Source: Sinotaia quadrata
Lineage: Eukaryota; Mollusca; Gastropoda; Architaenioglossa; Viviparidae
Length of the DNA stretch: 64,000 nt
Reading direction: 5' to 3'
NCBI GenBank assembly: GCA_028829895.1
Contig: CM054181.1
Span: 34,086,259 to 34,150,258, forward strand
Shown: positions 1 to 13,400 of the stretch, piece after piece
Layout of the letters: every line of letters starts with the position of its first letter
How positions within the stretch are numbered: the first letter of the stretch is position 1
The notes under the pieces: generated by a model
Told to the model about the DNA's origin: nothing
Database searches by the model: none
What the model saw: only the letters and a program-made list of their open reading frames with translations
Made by a program: the position numbers and the translations under genes

Positions 1-688
1 ATAAAAGAGTAAAGAATAAAATATACCCAATTCAATTTTATTTAAAATAATCTTAAAATGTTTACACACAGTGTAATTTATACTAAATAAGTTCTAAGTT
101 TACTTGTTTTATTTTTTAAAATGAAAATAACCAAGTATTTACTAGCATATGACAGATTTGTACATTATTTAACCTGATAAACATTAAAATAAGAGTAATT
201 TTAAATGAATGTAATTTATCAAAACTTATGACAATGACTCTATACTTATACATATTAGAAAACTGTAATATAAGAACAATTCTTGTTTTTTAAATTCAGT
301 TTTCTAAATTCAAGTGCTTTTCAAGGACAAATTAAAATTCAAGTACTTTTCAAGGTTGGTACAGAAATTTGCAAGTTCAACAAAAAGGTAAAAAACTTTT
401 TATTTATTATTTATTTTTGAATTTTAAATAAATTTAAAATAATACTTTTCAAAATCATGATTATGTGATTAATACTCTTCAATTAAAATTTTGAAAATCT
501 GTTTAGAATTTCACTCTCTTTTAATTGTTTAGTACACCTACCTAGCAAATTTTTGCTGAGTGGCAAAAGTACTTGACATGCAGCCACCCGGCGACACTTT
601 TTCACCTGACAGCAAACGGGCTAAGACCTTAACCATTGAAGAAGATTGTAAAAAAAGAAGATTGTACTTTTTAACTCATTTGGATTAC
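1..688. other. AT-rich non-coding DNA, probably intron of gene A
   Basis: Since the exon at 689-782 ends in mid-codon at a good donor site, this stretch should be intron of the minus-strand gene A, which continues beyond the window start. No exon was recognised. At about 535-640 there is a GC-richer, CpG-containing block of roughly 100 bases in otherwise AT-rich sequence. It looks like an insertion (a short interspersed element or fragment), but no tRNA-like box or terminal repeat could be made out. Confidence 0.5.
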
Positions 689-782
689 CTTCAATAAACT
701 TTGCTGCAGCTTCCCCAGAACCAATTTCCTTAGGTTTGTCATCATCCTTGTTACTGGTTTTTCTCTCTTTGTCTGCTGTAGG
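689..782 (-). CDS. Gene A exon 11 (last one in window)
   Basis: 94 bases, entered in phase 0 and left after one base of a codon. The acceptor reads gactcctcag and the donor is GTAATC. It encodes a charged stretch beginning PTADKERKTSNKDDDKPKEI and ending GSGEAAAKFIE. Lys, Asp and Ser dominate, so it is probably disordered apart from the final AAAKFIE, which could start a helix. The split codon shows the protein continues in an exon outside the window. Confidence 0.65.
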
Positions 783-3700
783 CTGAGGAGTCAAACAATA
801 AAGACAGATGTTTCATTATCAAGTTTTAAAATATCAAACACCATCAAGTGATAACTTATGAATTGATTACTTTACTTAGTTTTGTTTTACTAATACAAAA
901 TAAACTCACAAGTACTTTCTTATCATTTTGAATGTTTGTTTTGCATCAAATCAAATTATTATTATTTTTCTAAGATACATTTTTCCTAAATACTTACCAG
1001 ATGCAAATATAGTCAAGATAGGTACACAGAGTGATACAAACTCAGAGAGCCCAAAGAACCTCAAATAAATCCTTAACAAAAGATAATAAAATAAAAGTAC
1101 TCATCAAGCTATTTACCTTTTGTTATGGAGTACCCCTACTACCTTTTGATAGGTGAAAGTTTGAGAAATGCAGAGAGAGAGAGGGAAAAAAAACCCAAAG
1201 AGATTCTTGGCTTTTATCTTTTCATATTGGAAACAAGACCAAAAAAAAAATGTGACTGTGATCATATCTAGCATAATGAAGTGTCTAAAAGTGTCAGCAA
1301 GCACAGACTTGTAACTTTTTATTGTGAGAAGTGCCAGTCTTTTAACCTCAATAAGCCAGAAGAAGCAATCCTATATACTTGCTAAACAAACATCAAAGGG
1401 TTAAATCCCCTAATCCTGCACTAGAAAAAAAAGATATTCCATTTAGCCTTTCAAATATTCGCAGTGCATGAACTTTCTACTAGTCTGAATGAGTGTTGCT
1501 GAATCATTGAATAACTTTCTTGTAGTACTGGCTTCGTGACTTCGAGGCAAGCAATGCCAAAAATTCCACATCGGGTCTGAGGATTGGAATGGGGATGAGA
1601 TGAGGGGAGCTGATTGCACAAATCTGACCTGGCTGGCAGTTTCCTCATAATCTCCTACATATGCATTCTAGCACAGACTATCCACACTTTCCCCAGGGTG
1701 TCAGATACTAGGATCTTGGAAAATGGAATGGCTTAAGGGAAGACACAGGCAAGCATGATGTTACAACTAGTTGACAATGATACTGCAGGCTTGATCAGAT
1801 CCACTAGGGGTGACATAAAAACCAGCAGCTGTGCATTCCATCTCATGGCAACAAATTTATATGTGGGCCAGTCTCAACATCATTTGGAATGATGACGTGT
1901 AAAGTGTCCAGTTTGAGAGTCAATCTGCCCTGTCCAGAAAAACTGTCTGCTGTATAAGTCAGTCATCCTGGAATATTGGGTATATGTTTAAGATCATATT
2001 TCTGTGCCAAATGTCATATACTACTGTGATGTCTGATATGATCTTCTCTACTTTAGGAGAATTGTTTGTTCTCTAAGACTTAAGAGCATACAAGATAGCA
2101 AGTATCTCTTGGCAAGTGATATGCAATGCCCTCTCTGATTGGGACCACACTGTGAAGCCAGGAAGCAATTATGCACAGATAAACTAGCATCTGTGCATAC
2201 TGTATCAAGTCTGCTAAGTGTAGTAAGGTGAGTTAGTAAGATTTTGTGTAGAGGTTTTGCTGCCTGTCTGAATGCAGTGTCCTTGTTTTTCACATGTATC
2301 CTGTAGCAGCAAATTGAGTCAAAGATTGCTGGCTGGCTTTGTTCAAACTGTGCTGTAAATATGTGTTGTTCATGCACTGAGCTGTGTGTTTGCTCTTGTC
2401 ACTGTACTTATTATGTGCTCATTAATTGCAGTAGATGTTTATATATTCAAAATAGAAAATAGTTTATATTTTGTGCAATATTATATTACTGTCTTTGCAT
2501 ATTTTATGATTTATGTGTGTGAGAATGGCTTTCCAATAGCATGCCAGTATAGATTTTTAATGTTATTTTGTACCTTATCTTTCAAATTATACAATAGTAA
2601 AGAGTTACATTTAAAGAATAATTAATGTAGTTTCTTTAAATTGTAAAATTGTAAAAACACAGTAATTTACATCTAAACGAAAGTGAGAAAACTCAAAATG
2701 TAAGTAGTGCTATTTCTAGTGATCAGTGGGTTTAATATACAAGGAGCTCTTTGTAGCACACATTTCATAGTATACTGGTGTGCTAAGGTGTGTGAGAGAG
2801 AGGAAATGAGAGAGAAAAAGAGAGACAAAGAGAATGAGAGACAGAGAGAAAGAGAACAAGAAAGAGGATGGGCTCAAGAAAGAAGAAACAAGAGATGGGG
2901 CAACAGAGAGACAGAGATGCACTGAAAAAGAGAGACAGAACCATGAAGAACAAGAAGTGAAAATGGCCTATGCGATTGTGTCAGCATGAAATAAAGTCTA
3001 TCATGTAACAAGGTGCTGCATGTTTGTCATCCCTTGCTGTGGCTGCAGTTAGTCATGTGTACTGCCCATCACTTATGCATCGTATGGTCAACTACACCAC
3101 CTGTTTCCCCATCACATATAGGCATTGTGAGCAAGATGGGTTTATTATACCCAGCAGGATGCAAGACACAACTAAACAACATTATTCTGGCTCAAATAAT
3201 GAGGGGGGCAGCAACTAACAACACCAACACAGCAATGAGGAATGGAAGTCATCAGCACCAACACCAGCATTATAGTGTCTACCTCAATTTCTCCTGTTTT
3301 TCTTGCTTCTCTGTGTTTAGACTGAGATTACTTGTGAGTGACCTTTGGATTAAGGAAAATAATGCAAGAAGGGAACTCTCTTGCCTCCTGTCAGCACTCC
3401 ACAAAACAGAACATCATTGTAAAGAGAAGACAAACCAATCTGTTCTCAACCATAGATAGACTCAGTTTAACACAGCTGCCTTCCTCTGTACAAATATAAA
3501 ATGGTATGGACTGCAATGGATGTGCAAATATAAATGGTACTGAATGCAATGGCTGTGCAAATATAAAATGGTATTGGTTACAATGGCTGTGCAAATATAA
3601 AACGGTATTGGTTACAATGGCTGTGCAAATATAAAACGGTATTGGTTACAATGGCTGTGCAAATATAAAACACTATTGATTACAATGGCTGTGTAAATAT

Positions 3701-4445
3701 AAATGGTACTGGTTGCAATGGCTGTGCAAATATAAATGGTACTGGTTGCAATGGCTGTGGTGACATCATGCTGAGCTTATCTCTCTATAAATCCCACAAA
3801 GTAGTGTCCTTGACAATGTCTTTGTTATGGCACTAATGCTGTTCAACAGATTTAAGATAACCTATGAGACATGATCAATGCACAAAGCCTCACCTATTGT
3901 TTATTTGATGAGAAGAAGTGTGTTCACCCAACTTAGAATTTGATGGACTGAGCCTGAGAAGAGAAATTCAATGGGAAAAGGTACTACAATGGAACCAAGC
4001 TTGATGGGCTGAGCCTCAGTAGAGAAATTTAGTAGGTAAAAGCATTAGAATGGGTGAAACTAGAATTAAACTTAGCAGACCTGTCCACTGGTAAGGAGTA
4101 AGAAATAGCTGTTAGACTTAGAAAATGAACTTATAGAAACCAATGCATTGAATTTTATTAGCCAAAGATAAATGCTAGGTGTATGTGGTAATAAGCTTGG
4201 CAAAGCTTTGACATAATGCAATCAACTGATGTAGTAAATCTGTATCTATCCTCCATAAGCATAGTCAATTGTCTAAGGCAAATATGTCTCCCACAATGAA
4301 TTGCAAATAAAATAACACAACTTCTATCTGTCTGACTTGTCCTCCATCTCATAATATCTTGCACTAGATATTGAGGTTTCATCACAAATTGGACTATAAG
4401 AAAGGCAGTCTGGTGGGAGGGCTGTTGCTGACATGGGACAGTTCA

Positions 4446-4493
<48 letters not shown>

Positions 4494-7400
4494 AGATGGT
4501 ATTTGACTGTCCATGACACACTTAATGTCATGTCTGTTGGTATCTGATAGGCATTTGTAAACATTTCTGAGCTAGTTTCTCTCAACAAAAGTTTGACCAG
4601 CACTTAAAAAAAAAACAACACACATAATATTTTACTCTTGCAGCCAGTACATTTCCCAGAATGGTTAAAGGGAGCTTATTCCAGGACAAGTGGCAGATAA
4701 TTTGATGAGAACATTTCTTTTATTATCTATTCTGTTTCTAAAATTTTACATTAATTCTTTTGAGTCAACATCATGATAGATGCATGCTATCTTCTATATG
4801 AGCAACTTGTTTATGTAACGAGAAAAAAATATCTGTTTAAAATCTGTCAGAATCTATAATGAAAGTATTCAGTAAATATAATATGTGATCTGCCACCTTG
4901 AAATGAGCTGAAGTGTACTTAAACACCTTCCCCACCAGCAGCTGAGATGGACAGAGGGAGTGAAGGTCAATTTTGAAATTTAACCTGATTTGGAAAGTTT
5001 ATAAGAATATGTAATATTTTGGCTATATTTCGCTTATAAAAATATTAAAATAAAAGTATTTTGAATGAAGAAACCATATTTTACTCATGAAAGAGAATAA
5101 AATGTCCACCTTTTAAAAATAAACTCAATTTCCCCTTTTCATTTAATGGACCAGGCTATAACTATATATAAATGAAAACTGTGGAATCTCATCCTGTTTA
5201 GATTTCTGCACATTATATTGGATAACTTAAAAATAATTGTCCAACAAAATCTCAGAAAGTGAGGTAAAAAAGGTAAACAAAACATAACCAGATAAGGGTG
5301 TTTCTTTTTGTTGAAAGGCAAAGTCTAATAATGCAACCATAAGGGAGGCAATTTGGTTATGAATTTGTCAAAAAAAAAAGACAGAACAGAGGCAGAATAT
5401 AATTTTCCAGATAGCAAATATATGCTCGTCTTCCTGATGACTGACTGCTACCATCAAACAAATGGTTAAAAACAACTATTTTTATAAAATATGAAAACAG
5501 ACTAAGTGCCTTTAATTTTACAAATGCACATACCACATTCTCTTCTCTATTTTGCTTCTTCTTCTTGTTCTTTTTCTTCTGTGAAATTTGTGAATCTGCA
5601 AACCACTCATGCATGCCATGAAGAAAATAATTACAATCTTTATTTCAAATAAAACATCCTATACAAACTGTATCTTGTAAATGAAAAGCGAAATAAACCA
5701 ATATAATTCACATTTGCTCCAAATATCAACGATGAAAGGAAATGGAAAGATAAAATGTTTTGGAAAAATAGTTGACTTTTTAAAAAATCATTTTTAAATA
5801 ATCTTTCAGAAAAAAATACTTTTGATACAATAATGTCAATAAAATTATGATTTGATAAATATTAACAAATTGAACATTATATAAGTAATCATTTTTAAAC
5901 AGCCTTCCACAGTAACCAATTGGTTCACAAGCAAGCAATAATCAAAAGTGACAAGATAAATAAAAGAAAACCCTGGGTGCCATTTAATGAGCAGTCTAAA
6001 CAAAACATGTAGCTATCAACAATAAAGAAAACCCCGAGTACTCAAAACCAATGAGTAATTTTGAATGGAGTAATTTTCAAAAGTTTTTTTCATTTCTGTG
6101 ATGATGCTTATGATTCTAAAAGTTCCAATCAATACAATATTTAGAGCAATAAATAGTGGAGAGAACTAATTTTTTTAACTAAAGTTTCTCTAGTAGGTCT
6201 GATTTAACTTGTGACACTATTAACTGTACATGTAAATTCACTGGCATGACTTTTCACCAAATAAAGCAAACCAACAAATGAAACAAACTGCATTAATGAA
6301 CTAAAAGAACCATCAACCGAGAAAGCTACACACCAAAAAAATGTAACTGATAATTTCTTACTGAAATAATATCTGTAATATCAAAATCTAAGCTGTCATA
6401 AGTTATTTTTAACCTGTTATTTGCCATTATTTTGTTGTATATTATGCCATGATATTTTGTTATTTTTTATTTCATTTCCTGAGATTTATCAGTGTCTTTA
6501 GACATTCAGGTCAAGATGCTCTAAGCCAGAATGAAATGATAAAGGAAGTATCTAAAGAAAATGATATTAAGCATGTTCCACAGAGTTGCATCTTTACATC
6601 TATTTACCCAACAAATAAATGTATATAATAAACATGGCTAAAAGATACAGATTGTTTGGTTTCTTTGGTCAGTAGTTTGCTTGGGTGAAAGACAGTGTGA
6701 GTAGAAATTTAAAATAGTGTCTTACTGCCAGCAGTGGGGCTGGGAAATTTTTTGGGAAATTATTTTTCCAACCTCAAGCCTTCATTTATGAACACTAACT
6801 GTATTAAATTAAATCTACCTAGCATAATTTTTAAACAAATTTAATATATTGTTATTGTGCAAATTAAATATATATATTTACAATGCTGACAACAAGTTGG
6901 AAGGCACAAAATACTATTTTTTGCGAGACCTGGATGGGTTGAATAAAATAAAGCACATTAAGTTTATTATAAGGCTTGGTTTTCTATAATTGTGTATCAA
7001 TGATTTTTTTAATGAAAAGAAAGTTATATGTACATCTACAGCTGACATGCTATATAATATAGTGAACTTTGAGAATTGGATATTGAAAAAAAATTTCCAA
7101 TCAATAAAGAATTTTTTTAAATGTTAGCTTTCAATTGAATCAATAATTTTCAAGTGATGGATGGATGGCTTACCTTAGCATTCGAGCATTACATAAATAA
7201 AATAAAAACAATTGTCACGCGCTTTTATCTGATATTATTACAAAATAAAACACACAACAGTCACCCACTTTCTTGTAAATAATTTTTAATAAATACCAGT
7301 TAGTGCTGAGCTGGTGGTGTATGTTGTAGCATCAAACTAATGAATTTTAATAATAATACTGAATTTTTTATTCAATGAAAGAAAGTTTATTGATTTCTAG

Positions 7401-10400
7401 AACTAAAAGAAATGAAAATAAAGTAAAACTTTCTTAATGCAGCACTTAAGCAATATCAAAGAGTTAAGTAAGAATTACACTGAATGAAATTTTCAAGATG
7501 TTGTCAGAAAATATAAAACATAATCATTCATGTTACAGTGCATACCATCAACGGAAGACTCAACTTCATCTTTGTCCACATCCTTCTCAGTTTCCTGCAA
7601 ATAATTAGAAACAGTGTTCATTTGAACAGTAACAGGAAATAATTTATGTAAATGACTGTGAAAATAATTATATCTATTTTAGTTATTATATTTTGCTACT
7701 GCAAAGAGATCAATTAGTTCTCTAACACTTGTTATAAGATGACTGAGATGAAAAGTGAATTAGAGTTTACTTGAGAAACCCCAGAGAGAAATAAACACTT
7801 GATGTAATAAATCCAATCATATTAATTTAAATGAAAACAAAAATAAAATGCACACATACACAACACTCCCTAATTATCTAACATCTAATTAGCACTGCCA
7901 GATATCGCATCATAATTCAAAAATCAGGAACTGGTTGTCTTCTCTTATCTTCTCTGTTAAGACAGTCCATTACAAAAATAAAAATCCCAGGATAAACAAT
8001 TTGTAACAAACTTCTCCTCACATTGCTTTTAAAACATTCACATCTTTTTAAAAAAGTCTACAAATGTAAATTAATTTAACTCAGCACTTTAGAACCTAAT
8101 TTAAATTGTTAAATGAAATTAAGAAAAGTCAGAGACTGACCAAAATTCTATAATCTGAGGAAATTACATTTTATATTTGTAATTGGGTTTATAAAAGGAA
8201 AGAAAAAGAACAATTTATATGATAGCTTTTACTGTAATTTAGAAAAAAATAAGATTGGATGAGATATATTTCAAACTTTCTTTCAGTTTTCATTAATAAT
8301 TATATCAATTAATTGGATCCGAGTAGACTATTTTAGTTGTCCTATTAGATTTTTTAAGGTTTTCAAACTGAATATGTAAGGTCTCCAAGCAGACTAATTA
8401 AGGCATCTGAGGTCTCCAAGTAGATGATTTTAAATCAAGTAGACTAACAAAAGTGTTTTAAGGGCCCAAGTAGACTATTTAAGTCTAGCAGACTAATTAA
8501 GATATTTTAGGGGTCCAAGTCTAGTAGATTACTTAGGGTATCTGTAAACAGATAAGAATACATATGATTAAACATCGTCTTAGTGAGAATAATAATAATT
8601 ATAATAAATAAATCAAAAGGGAACAGACAAATGATATTAGGCAGCATATTCTTTTACTTTACCACTAAAAAATATTAAATGTCTTGAAAAAACACAAGGT
8701 TTCTTAAATAATGTTTGATAATAATAACTTAATATAAATTCTGTCAGATAAACTTAAAGTAAGAACTACATGATGAAAAGAAATATAACCACTCAATTTT
8801 TCCTTGAAAATGTCAAATACTGATTAATTTGGTTTTTAACATATGTATACCAATACTTACATGCAAATAAAATCCAAGACTCTGCTAAAAATATATTTAC
8901 TATATGTAGAGAGAGATTTAAAGTATTTGGAAGTATATAAATCAGCAACAAAGCACACAGGATGGAAGAGTTTTGTCCCAATAGTGTATATTCATAATTC
9001 ATGTAACTCAGGGTTTAATGTGTCATCATGGTTAAGCTATCTAACTGAGTAACTTAGGAAGTCAAAAAAAGAAAAATACATTGATTAGACCTAGAGAAAA
9101 AGAAGAGAGAAAAAAAGAAACATAATATAATATAACATAATAAAGCTTTCTCACCTTTGGACTCTCAACTTTTGATGGAGTTTGAGATTGTTCTTTCTTT
9201 AACTTCTTTGATGGTTCATGCAATTCCCGTTCATTCTGTAAAAATAAAATTTTGAATATAATTGTTTTCACTGTATTTGAAGAAATCACAAAGATTTGAT
9301 GAGATTTATTACAACCTTTCTTCCTGTATTCTAATATTTATATCAAATGATCCCATTCCAGTGACAGCACAAAACCCAGAGCAATTAAATATCACTACTT
9401 TTTTTTCATCAATAAATCAATATGTTGATTATTTTGCACACATAAATCACACATAAATAAACAGAAAACTGTCCTCAGAACCATTACTGTTAACTGATGT
9501 TATGAGATACATAATGAATAACTGCTTAATTAGGTCTCAAGTAGACTATTTTAGGTCTCTAAGTAAACTATTTTAGGTCTCCAGGAAGACTATTTTAAGT
9601 CTCCAATTAAGCCATTTTAGGTCTCTAACTATTTTAGGTTTCCAAGAGTACTGTTCTTTTGTCTCAAAGAAGATTAAGTCTCCAAGTAGGCTATTTAGGT
9701 TTTCAATTAAAATATCTTAGGTTTCCAAGATTGCTTTTCTCTCCAAAATTGTTAAGTCTCCAATTAAACTATTTAGGTCTCTAAGTAAACTATTTTATTT
9801 TCAGGTTTCCAAGTAGACTACTGAAGTCAGAAAAAAGTTACAAGAAATCCTGCTGACAATTTTGAAATTCTAATTCAGATAAGAACTCCTATGATTTAAT
9901 AACCTCTACTTGAAAAATAATAAATTACTAAAGACAAAGATTTTAACTTGTTAGATGTTACTGACTAGAGAAAAAAGAAGCATGCTGAAACTTTCTTCAC
10001 CTTTCTCGCCTTTGCACTCTGAACTTTTGATGGAAAATGTTCTTTTTTGGACTTCTTTGATGGTACGAGTTCCGGTTCTTCATTATTCTGTAAAAGTAGT
10101 CAATGCACAAGACTAATTACTATATTTTTTTACAAAAATGGGGACTTAAAAACTTAAAATTGGGGAAAAATTCCATGATGAGGGATAAAGAAATTTATTC
10201 ACCTTGATTGTTAAAAAAAAAATTGAGAATAATAAAAAAATACATAGGCTAATAATTTGATTAATATGATTTTTAAAAAAATCATCAAACCTATTAAGAA
10301 AACTACACTTTAACACTGTTAACTCTGTAGCTTATTTTTCCTTTTAAACTAAACCTATTCAAGAACACTATACTTTAAAACTGTGTGTGTGTGTGTGTGT

Positions 10401-13400
10401 GTGCGTGCGCGCGCGCCTGCGTGCATGCAAGTGTATGTGTGGTGTTATTTGTTGACTGTTTCAAAAAAGAAATAAAAATATACATTAAAAATAAGAAATA
10501 AAAAATATATTTTAGATATTTATACACAATGAATATTTGTGTTTTAATGGTTGTATTCCTGGAGTCTACAAACATTTGTTAAAAAGAATGTAAATAAAGC
10601 ATCACTAGGGCAGGTTTTCTTTTGCTGATTCAGTGATTGGCCTGACTAGTCACGTGACATCCGATGCCAAGTCTAAGGTGGTGGATACAACGACACACAG
10701 GACTCATGGAATAAAAATGTTATTATAGTGAATACATTTATGCCCAGTGTTCATTCATATATATAAATATATAACAAATACCATGAAAATCAAGCCAATT
10801 GTTAATTCTACAGTTTATTCATTCTTTTCTTAAACTGATTTAGTCCTTTCTATGTTTAAAAGTTGAGAAAAATAAAGCTTGTTTTGTGATGGTTGATATT
10901 AAATTGTCATTGGGAGCAAAATAAGTTTCCATGTGACTAAATTTTGTACCTCATTTTAAATAAAAATGTATTCAGATTAAGTTAATAATTTAGGTTAATA
11001 GAGAAAATATATTTATTGTAATGAGATAATTATATTGCTTATTTTAAAATATTTTACTCTGGTAAAATATGTCTCAACTTTTAAACATAGAATGGACTAA
11101 GTTATTATGCTGCAAAGATGTGACAGACTTCTGACTGAATTCTGTGTCACGAACTTCTGACCCACATCCGAAACTCGAATATCATATTCAAATTGAATTC
11201 CTTTGTTAGAACTCGTCGTGCACCAGCATGAGGAAAAAACAACAGTGAGTTCATCCCTTGATATGTAACTTTAGACAACAGTCGAGAAGTTCGGATCAAC
11301 AAACATACCTCGTGATCTAGTCACGTGATGCATTCATGCACTACAATAAATACTCTTGACGCAGTAATATTCTTTACTCATAATGCAAACTGGTCGACAC
11401 ACACCAGCTCTCAAGCACCTTAGTCGCCGAATATCTTGCTGAGTCGGAAAGGAACATAGGAACCCGTGTCTTGTGCAGTAATTCTACTTTAAGAAGGTAA
11501 CACGTCTACTTCTTACAATGATATTGCATTTTACTATTTCTATTTTTGTATATGAATTTATGTATGTATTTTGTACAATTCTCCTCCGAGCATACGTGAT
11601 TCGATAGAATGACTAAAGCCTAAAGATTTCATTGTATATAAATTAATTGTAACCTTTTGACTTTAATTTGTATAAACCTTAATTCTCTTGTGCCGCAGAA
11701 CGTCTGTGCACGTTGCGAATTTCTATGTAATTTAAATGATTCTCTTGCGTGTAATTTCATTGTTAATTCGTAAAGCGCTCATATTTAAATTGAATTATAT
11801 TTTGTTCTCCTTGTATGAATTCCATTTTTGATGAAGTAAATGTTTGGAAATTCATACGTTCATGTAATGTTAAAAATAACACACATGTGAATTATATTGT
11901 ATCTTTTATGAATATAAATATATTGTAAAAGACACGATAGACGAAGATTTAAAACTAAGCGCATTGTATCAGTCACGTGCTTGGATGATTTGCGAATGTA
12001 AACGCAAATCGCTCATAGAAACCACACTCTTATTTCAGAACGGGTTCTTCTCTGCCTTATAATACGTTCTACGTATTATTGCCACCTTCGCATCACATTG
12101 GGGGCGTGTTCCTTTATTCAACCTTGGACGGACGACGTTACAATTCCGTACCGCCTTTGTTGATGGTGTTCTGCCACGACGAAACCCTAGTGTAACAAGT
12201 CGAGAGACGACAAGTTATTGGAAACTACTGATCGTACAGTGCAAGCATCGCTTGATACGTGGAAGGATCGAACTGACCTTAGACCACATGCTCATCAAGA
12301 CTACTAAGACAAGATAAGTAACTAACCCGAACTCTGAATCCATCGAATGTGCTGGCAAAAATAACTTTCTCAAGCATTAACTTTCAAGCCGATTAAACTT
12401 GCCTTAGTTTAGATCTGAAGCTGTGTCTTCGTAATTGATTGTTATTGTTAAATATTAACTATTAAATTCTTTTATTGTTAATACCTCTGCGTAGTGATTT
12501 TTATGCATATAGACCTAATCGTGGTTTGGATGGGGGATCGACTGAGCTAAATGTAACATTTTGAATGCATAAAGATTTAAGAGAGTGTTAACGGTTTCGA
12601 AGCCGGCTATTGTACACAAGTTGTCTGTTCGTGAATCTGTTTGTCTGTACTACAAAGGCGCATTTTCATATGAGACGAAAGATAATTTGAGCAACCAGTC
12701 TGTTTAAGGAAAGAGGAGAAATTAATTTATCCAATTAAATTAAAGTTCTGTAAAATTCCTAAGCAGGGTCTTTAAATAAAAACTGGACATGTAACAAAAG
12801 ATAATATTAAGTAATAAACAAAGTATATATTTAAATATATAATGAGCCTAATCACAATGTTTATATTGTTGAATGTAATTCACATGTCTTTCTAGCCTTA
12901 CTAGTTCAGGTTTAAAACATATACAGCTATGTGAAACGTTAAATGCAAAAGAAACCACATGGATCTGTACAAACAATTATGTTAGCTATTTATGATAATA
13001 ATCGATATAAAAATATTTCAAGATTATCAGAAATATTAGCTGTTTTGAAACGTCGATGATTCTGAAAATTTTCCTGCCAGTGCTGTTGTTACAATGTGAT
13101 CGTAAGTGTTTTCTGCCATCTGAAGTTAGAGTTATAAAGTTGAAAGAATACCAAAGAATTTTTGTAACATCAACAATAAAAAACTTAAAGAAGTGATGAT
13201 TTATTTCAAAAGTAGTGCTAATTCATTTCAACTTCATATATTGTTGAAGAAATGGTGTTGTTAGGAGAGAGATGTCAATAAAAATTAAGCTATACTGTGA
13301 ATTCAGACACTATGTACATTTATACTTTGTGTGCACACATTTGTGTGTGTGTGAGACATCACTTGGCAAAAATTTGAATATCAATATAGGAAATAGAAAG

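Larger units (their letters stand above)
783..5533. other. Intron 10 of gene A, repeat-containing
   Basis: A 4.75-kb intron with no convincing coding exon. A 918-base segment at 1461-2378 is bounded by a 12-base inverted match (CAGTGCATGAAC) but lacks a matching target duplication. Further right are a purine-rich GA tract, a 31-34-base minisatellite, a two-copy 61-base repeat and a TA microsatellite, listed separately. From 4500 to 5533 there is AT-rich sequence with nothing recognisable. Confidence 0.6.
8255..10087. repeat. Tandem segmental duplication carrying intron repeat plus exon
   Basis: Two consecutive units, about 8255-9235 and 9298-10087, match in order. First comes a gatgagat...tttcttyc...tatatcaa segment, then a degenerate minisatellite built on gtctccaagtagactatttta, then a cagataagaa...tatgattaa segment, then an exon encoding a PSKK-K-KKE...PSKV-S-K peptide. 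Identity is partial, so the event is old, but collinearity is clear. Confidence 0.75.

Noticed and set aside
1461..2378. Possible transposon bounded by CAGTGCATGAAC inverted ends
   Set aside because: Only 12 bases match and the flanks show no target duplication; no transposase motif inside.
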